NCBI GenBank assembly: GCA_035642095.1 | Contig: DASQTB010000116.1 | Coordinates: forward strand, 1 to 23,971 | Length of the DNA stretch: 23,971 nt | From: DASQTB01 sp035642095 | Lineage (GTDB): Bacteria; Actinomycetota; UBA4738; CALAEC01 | Reading direction: 5' to 3' | Part shown: piece after piece, positions 7,053-13,280 of the stretch | How positions within the stretch are numbered: position 1 is the first letter of the stretch | Layout of the letters: the number at the start of each line of letters is the position of its first letter | Position numbers and translations under genes: made by a program | The notes under the pieces: model-generated | Database searches by the model: none | What the model was told of the DNA's origin: nothing | What the model saw: the letters and a program-made list of their open reading frames with translations, nothing else

Positions 7053-7175
7053 GTGAGGGCCGATTTGGATCTAGGAGGCGTCTTGGTCGTGGGCGTTGGA
7101 GGATTAGGAAGCGCAGTAGTCGTCCAGGGAGTTCCGCCTAGTCCCGCTGGGGAACATCTGAGGATTAGGCGGTGA
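7053..7175 (+). pseudogene. Possible ThiF/MoeB-like nucleotide-binding scrap
   Basis: A 40-residue frame from GTG 7053 to TGA 7175 reads ...DLGGVLVVGVGGLGSAVVVQGV.... VLVVGVGGLGS is the strand-GxGGxG-helix signature of E1-like adenylyltransferases (ThiF/MoeB/MoeZ). The match stops within about 20 residues, and no ribosome binding site is seen. It could be a relic of a MoaD-activating enzyme or simply chance, because short Gly/Val-rich frames are easy to find in such DNA. Confidence 0.2.
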
Positions 7176-7971
7176 AGGCCCGAGCCGCCGCTCTCTGGGC
7201 GGGGAGGATCCACCGGAACCGTCGGGGGATCATCGGCCGGGTCATCCTGAGCGCCGCCAGGCTGGCCCGGAGCCTGGCCTCGACCAGCGGACCCCAGCGG
7301 ATGCCGTACCTCTCCCGGAGCGGAGGCGGGAGTGTGCCGAAGGCCCACCACGCCACGGCCCGGAGCACGGGCCGCCAGTCGGCCTCCGGGGGCGGTCGCC
7401 GGAACAGTTCGGCGACCCGTCGAGAGGCATCCGTGACGATCAACCTGTCGCTCCAGACCACCTCCTCGATGTAACCGCGGAGGGCCTCGACCGTCGGAGG
7501 GATGCGCTCCCGGGGCAGGAGGAGCAGCTCCGCCGAAGCCATCTGCTCTTCGTGGAATCGTTGCCGCTCGGCATCGGTCAGCCGGGCCACCGTTCGCTGC
7601 TCGAACAGGAGCGCGCTGTCGACCAGGCAGGCATGCACCCACAGGAGAAGATCCGGGTCGAGCGCGTCGTACCGACGGCCGGTCACGGGATCGACCCCGT
7701 GCACCCGGCGATGCACATCGTTGATCCGCTCGGCGGCGGCCAGCGCTTCATCGATCGTGCCGAACGTCAGGGAGTAGGTGAGCATCAGCGTCCGCTCCAG
7801 ACGCTTCCAGGGATTTCGCTCGTAGAACCCGCTCTCCCGGGCCCCCGCGATGACCAGGGGATGGGCGGCCTGCATGAGCAGAGCCCGGGCCCCCCCGAAC
7901 AGGACCGTCGTCTCGCGATGAACGCGCCAGGAGACGCTGTCCGGTCCGAACAGGCCGACGTTCGAAACCAC
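7165..7971 (-). CDS. DUF2236 (MpaB/latex-clearing-protein-like) oxygenase family protein
   Basis: This 268-aa, mostly helical protein belongs to the family of heme-b proteins that includes MpaB and rubber oxygenase Lcp. Family marks are the N-terminal SWRVHRETTVLFGGARALLMQAAHP, then YSLTFGTIDEALAAAERINDVHRRVHG, WVHACLVDSALLF and a conserved C-terminal helix set ending WGPLVEARLRAS. The His residues in QAAHP, DVHRRVHG and WVHA are the likely heme or structural ligands. No signal peptide is seen, so it is probably cytoplasmic. The start is GTG; it has no ribosome binding site but has TAGCAT six bases upstream, consistent with leaderless expression. Substrate unknown. It is separated from the upstream GlsB gene by a strong terminator. 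Confidence 0.88.
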   Translation of the reverse strand: MVSNVGLFGPDSVSWRVHRETTVLFGGARALLMQAAHPLVIAGARESGFYERNPWKRLERTLMLTYSLTFGTIDEALAAAERINDVHRRVHGVDPVTGRRYDALDPDLLLWVHACLVDSALLFEQRTVARLTDAERQRFHEEQMASAELLLLPRERIPPTVEALRGYIEEVVWSDRLIVTDASRRVAELFRRPPPEADWRPVLRAVAWWAFGTLPPPLRERYGIRWGPLVEARLRASLAALRMTRPMIPRRFRWILPAQRAAARAFTA

Positions 7972-7977
7972 GGGCCG

Positions 7978-7983
7978 ATGCTA
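7978..7983 (-). promoter_or_regulatory. -10 element of a leaderless DUF2236 transcript
   Basis: TAGCAT on the minus strand ends 6 bases before the GTG at 7971. No ribosome binding site is present. The same hexamer precedes the mogA-xdhC gene at almost the same distance. Confidence 0.45.
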
Positions 7984-7993
7984 GCGCCGGAAA

Positions 7994-8024
7994 GAGGAAC
8001 GGGCCCTCGAAGGGCCCGTTCCTC
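7994..8024 (-). terminator. Intrinsic terminator of the GlsB-type gene
   Basis: GAGGAACGGGCCCT (7994-8007) and AGGGCCCGTTCCTC (8011-8024) are a perfect 14-bp stem around a 3-base CGA loop; in RNA the innermost pairs would open to a larger loop. On the minus strand TTT follows directly, a short tail. It lies 25 bases after the stop of the 8049-8399 gene and just before the promoter of the next gene. Confidence 0.8.
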
Positions 8025-8048
8025 GCTCTGATCGCTGGGGCGAACGCG

Positions 8049-8399
8049 TTACAGGCTGGTCCGGCGGCGATACCCGCCCCGGGCTCCCATCCTCGACACG
8101 ATCCACACCAGGATCGCGGCCACCAGGATCGAAGCGATCCAGTCCACGCCCTCGGTCTCCTCGAACACGGCGCCGGCGAGCCAGCCGCCGAGGATGGCGC
8201 CGATCACTCCGACGACGATGGTGACGACCCAGCTCATCCCGCCGGTGCCGGGGATGATCAGCCGGGCGATGATGCCCACCACCAGGCCGACCAGGGCGTA
8301 CAGGAGGATGGTGCCGATGCTGAGGTCGACCCTGTCGCCGCCCCCCTGGGCCACGATGAGGGGGAGAGCGCCGAGCGAAACTGTCGATGCCCGATTCAT
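8049..8399 (-). CDS. GlsB/YeaQ/YmgE family (transglycosylase-associated) membrane protein
   Basis: This 116-aa small membrane protein has the family pattern GTILLYALVGLVVGIIARLIIPG, then SWVVTIVVGVIGAILGGWLAG, then WIASILVAAILVWIVSR: three transmembrane helices with glycine-zipper spacing. A 20-30 residue N-terminal stretch precedes the first helix. Members are general-stress-induced inner-membrane proteins whose mechanism is not settled. The ATG at 8399 sits 5 bases after AGGAGG; a GTG immediately before it (8402) would be too close to the site. It is a single-gene unit closed by the hairpin at 7994-8024. Confidence 0.9.
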   Translation of the reverse strand: MNRASTVSLGALPLIVAQGGGDRVDLSIGTILLYALVGLVVGIIARLIIPGTGGMSWVVTIVVGVIGAILGGWLAGAVFEETEGVDWIASILVAAILVWIVSRMGARGGYRRRTSL

Positions 8400-8486
8400 C
8401 ACTGCCTCCTTCCGCGGGCGGGCTTGGGTGCCCCACTCCTCGGATCGGATACGGATTACCCCCGCGAAGGAGCGAAGAAACCCTGA

Positions 8487-8951
8487 TCAGGTTGTGGCGA
8501 TGAAGTCGCCGCCCGCGCCGCCGCGCTTCTCGACCAGGCGGATCTCGGCGATGGCGGCCCCTCGCTCGAACGCCTTCGCCGCGTCGTACAGGGAGAGGGC
8601 GGCCACCGCACAGGCGGTCAGGGCCTCCATCTCGACCCCGGTCCGGTCCCGGGCCCGGACCGTGGCCCGGACGCCGACCTCCCCTTCGGCCGAACGGGCC
8701 TCCACCTGGACCTCGGCGCCGGTCAGGGCCACCGGGTGGCAGAACGGGAGCAGCTCGGGAGTTCGCTTCGCGGCCATCAGGCCGGCGATGCGAGCCGCCT
8801 CGATCGGATCGCCCTTGACGGTGCCCTCGATCAACCGCCGAAGGGTCTCGGGGCGCATCCGGATCACAGCCTCGGCCACCGCCTCCCGGTCGGTGACCTC
8901 CTTGTCCCCGACCTCGACCATCCTCGAGGTGTCCCGCTCCGGATCGCTCAC
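8487..8951 (-). CDS. moaC: Cyclic pyranopterin monophosphate synthase MoaC
   Basis: This 154-aa protein catalyses the second half of cyclic pyranopterin monophosphate formation, the first stage of molybdenum cofactor synthesis, acting on the MoaA product. It carries MVEVGDKEVTDREAVA near the N-terminus, LPFCHPVALTGAEV, the core DRTGVEMEALTACAVAAL, and the catalytic Asp/Lys pair in SLYDAAKA. Length is normal for the family. The start is the GTG at 8951, whose last two bases form part of the moeA stop (GTGA), matching the other junctions of this operon. It is the last gene of the leftward mogA-xdhC/moaX/moeA/moaC unit. A CCTGATCAGG palindrome overlaps its stop, but no strong terminator is seen. 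Confidence 0.96.
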   Translation of the reverse strand: MSDPERDTSRMVEVGDKEVTDREAVAEAVIRMRPETLRRLIEGTVKGDPIEAARIAGLMAAKRTPELLPFCHPVALTGAEVQVEARSAEGEVGVRATVRARDRTGVEMEALTACAVAALSLYDAAKAFERGAAIAEIRLVEKRGGAGGDFIATT

Positions 8952-10207
8952 GGTTCGTCGGGATCCCGGATCACGAGCACCCGGCACCGATCCCCCGTCT
9001 CCAGCCGTTCGACGCCCACGGGAACGACGGCCAGGCCGTTGGCCCGGGACACTGTGGCCAGGAGGTTCGACCGCCACCCTCCGGTGGGACTGGCCCGCCA
9101 CTCCTCGCCCCGTCGCCGGAGGCGCACCCGGGCGAAGCGGACCTTCTCTGACGGGCCCCCGAGCTCGCCCTCCACCGTCGCCGTGATCGAGGGCCGCTTC
9201 CCGGGCCGACCCATCATCCGGAGGAGGGCCGGGCGCACGAACACCTCGAAGGAGACGAACACGGAGACGGGGTTGCCGGGGAGTCCGAAGTAGGGGCGGC
9301 CGCCGATCGTGCCGAAGGCCTGCGGCTTCCCGGGCTGCATGGCCACTTCGACGAATTCGACCCCGCCTCCCCGGCCGAACGCCCTCTTCACGGGGTCGCG
9401 CTCGCCGACGGACACCCCGCCGGAGGACACCAGGACGTCGACGCGGGGAACGGCATCCACCAGCGTGACGGCGAGCCGGTCCGGGTCGTCCGGCACCCGA
9501 CCCAGCAGGATCGGCACGCCGCCGGCCTCGCGGACCGCGCCCTGAAGCGTGTACGAGTTCGCGTCGTAGATCCGGCCGTCGCCCCGCGGCTGACCCGGAT
9601 CGACCAGCTCGTCCCCGGTCGAGACGATCCCCACCCGGGCTCGGGGCCGGACCGGGACCGCGGCCAGGCCGGCCGACGCCAGGAGGCCGAGATCCGGGGC
9701 GGTCAGCCGGCGGCCGGCCGGGACCAGCAGATCTCCGACCGCCACATCCTCGCCGGCGGGGCGGATGTGCCGACGGCGGCCCGGCGCTCGTAGGACCATG
9801 AGCCGCATCCCCTCGACCACAGCGTGCTCGACCGGGACGACTGCATCGGCCCCGGCCGGCACCGGGCCGCCGGTGGGCACGGCCACCGCTCCGCCCGGAC
9901 GAACCTCGACGTCGGCGGGCCGGCCGAGGCGGACGGCGCCGTCCATCCGTAGGCCGACGGGGTGTTCCGGATCCGCGTGGTCGACGTCGGCGGACCGTAC
10001 GGCGTATCCGTCCATGGCGGAGGAGGCGAAGGGCGGGAGATCGACCGGGGACCGGATGTCTTCGACCATCACCCGGTCGTGGGCGTCGCCGAGCGGGGTG
10101 TCGGTCGGAGGCAGCGGCGCGATCCCGGCCATCGTCCGCCGGACGGCCTCCTCCAGCGAGATCAGCGGAGCCCCGGTCTCACGATCTCGGTGGTCGTGGA
10201 CGCTCAC
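8948..10207 (-). CDS. moeA: Molybdopterin molybdenumtransferase MoeA
   Basis: This 419-aa enzyme inserts molybdate into adenylylated molybdopterin. Landmarks in order are SLEEAVRRTMAGIAPLPP, the conserved PPFASSAMDGYAVRSADV, the beta-barrel domain with VPTGGPVPAGADAVVPVEH, the MoCF-like domain with IVSTGDELVDPG, DANSY and SSGGVSVGERDPVKRAF, QPGKPQAFG, GLPGNPVSVFVSFEVFVRPAL, and the C-terminal beta domain ending VLVIRDPDEP. Length and domain order are complete. The chosen start is GTG 10207, which overlaps the moaX stop as GTGA; a slightly longer frame from 10222 would run into moaX. It lies between moaX and moaC and overlaps both by four bases, so translation is probably coupled. Confidence 0.96.
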   Translation of the reverse strand: MSVHDHRDRETGAPLISLEEAVRRTMAGIAPLPPTDTPLGDAHDRVMVEDIRSPVDLPPFASSAMDGYAVRSADVDHADPEHPVGLRMDGAVRLGRPADVEVRPGGAVAVPTGGPVPAGADAVVPVEHAVVEGMRLMVLRAPGRRRHIRPAGEDVAVGDLLVPAGRRLTAPDLGLLASAGLAAVPVRPRARVGIVSTGDELVDPGQPRGDGRIYDANSYTLQGAVREAGGVPILLGRVPDDPDRLAVTLVDAVPRVDVLVSSGGVSVGERDPVKRAFGRGGGVEFVEVAMQPGKPQAFGTIGGRPYFGLPGNPVSVFVSFEVFVRPALLRMMGRPGKRPSITATVEGELGGPSEKVRFARVRLRRRGEEWRASPTGGWRSNLLATVSRANGLAVVPVGVERLETGDRCRVLVIRDPDEP

Positions 10208-10857
10208 TCCAGCCCCACCCACCGCCGGCCTCGGGGACCGATCTCCTTCTTCCAGATAGGCGCCCGCCGCTTGACCTCGTCGATGGCGTACCGGCAGGCA
10301 TCGAAGGCTTCACCCCGGTGTTCGGCGGCGCAGGCCACCACCACCGTTCGCCGGCCGACGGCGAGCTCCCCCACGGCGTGGAGGATGGACACGCCGTGGA
10401 GGCTCCACTTCTCCGCGGCCTCCAGGGCAACCTCGTTCAGGACCCGCTCGGCCATCTCGGTGTAGGCGGAGTACTCCAGGCGCTCCACCCGGCCCTTCTC
10501 GCCCCGAACCGTTCCCACGAAGGCCACGGTGCCTCCGGCGTCGGGACCGGCCACGGCGTCCAGGGCCTCATCGACCGAGGGCGTCTCACGAAGCCCCACC
10601 AGGATGGCCGTTCCGCCGCCGGCCACCGGTGGGAGGAGCGCTACCTCGTCCTGAGGAGCGATCCTCCGTTCGGCCGGGACCACCTCCAGGTTCACCGCGA
10701 CACGCAGGCGGGGAAGGATCGCGGCCGCTGCCCGGTGGCGGGTCCCCAAGGCGTCGATGACGTCGGCCGCCGTGGCGCCGTCGGGAAGCTCGACGATGTC
10801 ACGATCGCCCCCCGCCAGCTCCGCCAGAGCCCCGAACATCCGAACCGTAAGCCTCAC
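10204..10857 (-). CDS. moaX: MoaD-MoaE fusion, molybdopterin synthase (MoaX type)
   Basis: This 217-aa protein carries both subunits of molybdopterin synthase in one chain. Residues 1-82 are a MoaD ubiquitin-like domain (LTVRMFGALAELAG to DEVALLPPVAGGG), ending in Gly80-Gly82 where free MoaD has its GG terminus. Residues 83-217 are MoaE: ILVGLRETPSVDEAL, GGTVAFVGTVRGEKGRVERLEY, YTEMAERVL, AVGELAVGRRTVVVACAAEHRGEAFDACRYAIDEVK, and the active-site Lys region RRAPIWKKE. Free MoaD needs its C-terminal Gly as a thiocarboxylate. In M. tuberculosis MoaX the fusion is cleaved after this region, so the GGG run here is the probable processing site. It starts at GTG overlapping the stop of mogA-xdhC and ends overlapping moeA. 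There is no linker between the domains. Confidence 0.95.
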   Translation of the reverse strand: MRLTVRMFGALAELAGGDRDIVELPDGATAADVIDALGTRHRAAAAILPRLRVAVNLEVVPAERRIAPQDEVALLPPVAGGGTAILVGLRETPSVDEALDAVAGPDAGGTVAFVGTVRGEKGRVERLEYSAYTEMAERVLNEVALEAAEKWSLHGVSILHAVGELAVGRRTVVVACAAEHRGEAFDACRYAIDEVKRRAPIWKKEIGPRGRRWVGLE

Positions 10858-12083
10858 CCGATCCCCCCCGCGCCGAGCCAGCCTCCCGGCCGTCGGGCTC
10901 GCGCCGCGACCAGCCCGGCCAGGATCGACAGAGCGATCTCCTGCGGGGTGCGGCTCCCGATATCGAGGCCGACGGGCGTTCGGACCCGGGCCACGTCCTC
11001 CTCTCGGAGACCGGCCCGGCGGAGCGCCTCCAGGTGGGGCCCGGCGTGACGGGCGCTGCCCATCACCCCCACGAACCTGACCGGCTCACGGAGCAGCGCG
11101 GCCACGTGCTCCACCAGGCGCGGCGCATCGTGATCGGTGTGGATCGCGTCGACCTCGCCGGTCAGGTCCAGCGGACCGACGTCCGCCTCGACCCGGCCTG
11201 CCAGCTCCTTATCCTCAGCGGTCACCCGCTCGGTCCGAGGTTCGACCAGCGCCGTCCTGTAGCCGAGGTCGCTGCCCCACCGAAGCAGCCACCGGCCCAC
11301 CGGCGTCGCTCCCAGGACGACCAGCGTGGGTCGGGACCCGCGCGGCTCGAGGAAAACCTCGACCGAGCCGAGCTCGTGTTCGTAGGTGCGGGTGGCCGGC
11401 TCCCCCGCCGCGAGCACGGCCGGGGCGTCGGCCAGAGCTCCGGAGTCGAACTCGGCGCATCCCAGCGTGCCCTCGATCGGTCCGCTCGGTCCGATCACCA
11501 GCTTCTGGCCGGGCCGGCAGGGCGGCGCGCCGTGAACACGGACCGCCAGGGCCACCACCACGGGCCGATCATCGCTCGTGGTCGCCGGGGTCTCGTCGGC
11601 GGGGCCGTGGGACGTGCGGCCCGACAGGATCTCCACCGCGTGGGGGAGGATCGGCAGCACCGCGCCCAGGCTCTCCCGAACGCCCCGGGATCCACCCGGA
11701 AGGTTGACTACCAGCGCGCCGCCGATGGCCCCGGCGACCCCGCGCGAAAGGTCGGCCATGGGCGTGGAGGCCCGGCCGGCGGCTCGCATCGCCTCCGCCA
11801 GTCCGGGGGCCTGGCGGTCGACCACCGCCATGGTGGCCTCGGGGGTGACGTCGCGAGGACCGAGCCCCGTCCCCCCGACGGTGACCACGAGCCGACACCG
11901 GGCGGCCAGGCGGCGCAGCGCGGCCTCGATCCGGGGCCGTTCGTCCGGCACGACCTCGCGGAGCACGACCTGACACCCACCCGCTTCGAGGATCTCCGCC
12001 ACGGCCCGACCCGAGACATCCTCCCGGACGCCGTCGGCCACCCCATCGCTCACCGTCAGGACCGCCGCCTCGGTCCGGCTCAT
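10854..12083 (-). CDS. MogA/MoaB-type molybdopterin adenylyltransferase fused to XdhC-type protein
   Basis: This 409-aa protein has two domains. Residues 1 to about 160 are a MogA/MoaB domain (AAVLTVSDGVADGVREDVSG, TVGGTGLGPRDVTPEAT, LVVNLPGGSRGVRESL), which adenylylates molybdopterin. After a short linker, residues from about 175 to 400 are an XdhC/CoxF-like protein. This shows the N-terminal XdhC_CoxI segment (VVALAVRVHGAPPCRPGQKLVI, GPIEGTLGCAEFDSGALADA) and the C-terminal Rossmann segment (TLVVLGATPVGRWLLRWGSDLGYR, DAIHTDHD, VGVMGSARHAGPHLEALRRAGL, VRTPVGLDIGSRTPQEIALSILA). XdhC binds Moco, supports its sulfuration and delivers it to xanthine-dehydrogenase-family enzymes. The canonical GGC(V) motif is altered to LGCAEFD. 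It starts with ATG 7 bases after a TAGCAT box and is first in the operon. Separate mogA and xdhC genes are the norm. Confidence 0.92.
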   Translation of the reverse strand: MSRTEAAVLTVSDGVADGVREDVSGRAVAEILEAGGCQVVLREVVPDERPRIEAALRRLAARCRLVVTVGGTGLGPRDVTPEATMAVVDRQAPGLAEAMRAAGRASTPMADLSRGVAGAIGGALVVNLPGGSRGVRESLGAVLPILPHAVEILSGRTSHGPADETPATTSDDRPVVVALAVRVHGAPPCRPGQKLVIGPSGPIEGTLGCAEFDSGALADAPAVLAAGEPATRTYEHELGSVEVFLEPRGSRPTLVVLGATPVGRWLLRWGSDLGYRTALVEPRTERVTAEDKELAGRVEADVGPLDLTGEVDAIHTDHDAPRLVEHVAALLREPVRFVGVMGSARHAGPHLEALRRAGLREEDVARVRTPVGLDIGSRTPQEIALSILAGLVAARARRPGGWLGAGGIG

Positions 12084-12090
12084 GTCCCCG

Positions 12091-12096
12091 ATGCTA
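12091..12096 (-). promoter_or_regulatory. -10 element of the leftward Moco operon
   Basis: TAGCAT on the minus strand ends 7 bases before the ATG at 12083; there is no ribosome binding site. No good -35 is apparent. Together with moaA on the other strand this makes 12084-12271 a divergent control region. Confidence 0.4.
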
Positions 12097-12271
12097 TCGG
12101 GCGGCCTCTGGCCCGGCCACGCTGGGAAGGTGCCACTCGGACTCGTGGGGGGCCCGACCTCGTTGACCGGTCCCGCATGTGGGGCCGGCTCGCCAGGGAG
12201 GACGACGCCCCCCGACGTCGACCTCGGCCACCGGCCCTGCCACCGATAGGGATGTGTGGAACGATAAGGAG

Positions 12272-13273
12272 GTGTCTGCCGCCGCTCCTCCCCTGCTCGA
12301 TGGCTTTGGGCGCGTGGCCACCGATCTGCGCGTGTCGCTGATCGACCGATGCAATTTCCGGTGCACGTACTGCATGCCTGCCGAGGGCCTGCCGTGGCTC
12401 GCCCGAGACGACGTGCTGCGGGCCGAGGAGGTCGAACGGCTGGCCCGACTCCTGGTCCGGCTGGGCGTCCGGGAGATCAAGCTGACCGGGGGGGAGCCGA
12501 CCGTCCGCCCCGATCTCGCCTTCGTGGTCGCCCGCCTCCGAGCGATCGACCCGGAGATCGACCTGTCGCTGACCACCAACGGATATCTCCTCGACCGGCT
12601 GGCCGGGCCGCTCGCCGAAGCCGGGCTCGACCGGGTGACGATCTCGTGTGACTCCCTCCTCCGGCACCGGTTCGCCGAGATGACCCGCCGTGACGCCCTG
12701 GACCGGGTCCTGGCCGGGGTCGACGCCGCCCGGGCGGCGGATCTCACCCCGATCAAGGTCAACTGCGTCGTCATCGGCGGCACGAACGACCGCGAGGCGG
12801 TGGCCTTCGCCGAGCTGGCCCGGCGGACGGGGGCGGAGGTCCGGTTCATCGAGTTCATGCCGCTCGACGCGGACGAGCGGTGGTCCGGCGACCGGGTGGT
12901 CCCCTCGGCGACTCTCAGGCGGAGGATCGAGGCGGTCTTCCCGCTCCGCCCTGCGGACAGGCTCGCCCCTCAGCCGGCGCAGGTCTACCGGTTCGCCGAC
13001 GGCGCGCCCGGCTCGGTCGGCTTCGTGTCGTCGGTCACCGAGCCGTTCTGCGACACCTGCAACCGGATCAGGATCACCGCCGACGGGCAGTTCCGATCCT
13101 GCCTGTTCGCCACGGAGGAGACCGACCTGCGGGGGCCGATGCGCTCCGGGGCCGACGACGGCGATCTGGAGAGGTTGATCCGGACCGCTGTTGCGGGGAA
13201 GTGGGCGGGACACCGGATCGGCCAGGCCGACTTCGTTCGGCCCGGACGCAGCATGTCGATGATCGGCGGCTGA
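12272..13273 (+). CDS. moaA: GTP 3',8-cyclase MoaA
   Basis: This radical SAM enzyme converts GTP to 3',8-cyclo-GTP, the first step of molybdenum cofactor synthesis. It has the N-terminal GRVATDLRVSLIDRCNFRCTYCMP with the CxxxCxxC cluster motif, TGGEPTVR, SLTTNGYLL, NCVVIGGTND, RFIEFMPL, and the C-terminal second cluster motif FCDTCNRIRITADGQFRSCLF (CxxC-x13-C). It ends in the usual Gly-Gly (MSMIGG). The start is uncertain. GTG 12272 gives 333 aa, normal for the family, but the strong AAGGAGG sequence overlaps it. GTG 12254 and GTG 12179 are in frame upstream, and no better-placed start lies downstream. It is divergent from the mogA-xdhC operon and is followed 7 bases later by the MOT1 transporter, so the two are probably co-transcribed. 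Confidence 0.95.
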   Translation: MSAAAPPLLDGFGRVATDLRVSLIDRCNFRCTYCMPAEGLPWLARDDVLRAEEVERLARLLVRLGVREIKLTGGEPTVRPDLAFVVARLRAIDPEIDLSLTTNGYLLDRLAGPLAEAGLDRVTISCDSLLRHRFAEMTRRDALDRVLAGVDAARAADLTPIKVNCVVIGGTNDREAVAFAELARRTGAEVRFIEFMPLDADERWSGDRVVPSATLRRRIEAVFPLRPADRLAPQPAQVYRFADGAPGSVGFVSSVTEPFCDTCNRIRITADGQFRSCLFATEETDLRGPMRSGADDGDLERLIRTAVAGKWAGHRIGQADFVRPGRSMSMIGG

Positions 13274-13280
13274 CCGCCCG

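Noticed and set aside
8482..8491. CCTGATCAGG palindrome at the moaC stop
   Set aside because: Considered as a terminator, but the stem is too short once a loop is allowed and only a weak T-run follows.
12097..12250. Possible Moco or cobalamin riboswitch before moaA
   Set aside because: A GGGAAGGTGCC phrase is suggestive, but the conserved core helices of neither class could be laid out. A covariance search of this 150-base stretch would settle it.
11034..12341. 435-codon plus-strand frame across the MogA-XdhC gene
   Set aside because: Antisense shadow of a protein with clear MogA and XdhC motifs.
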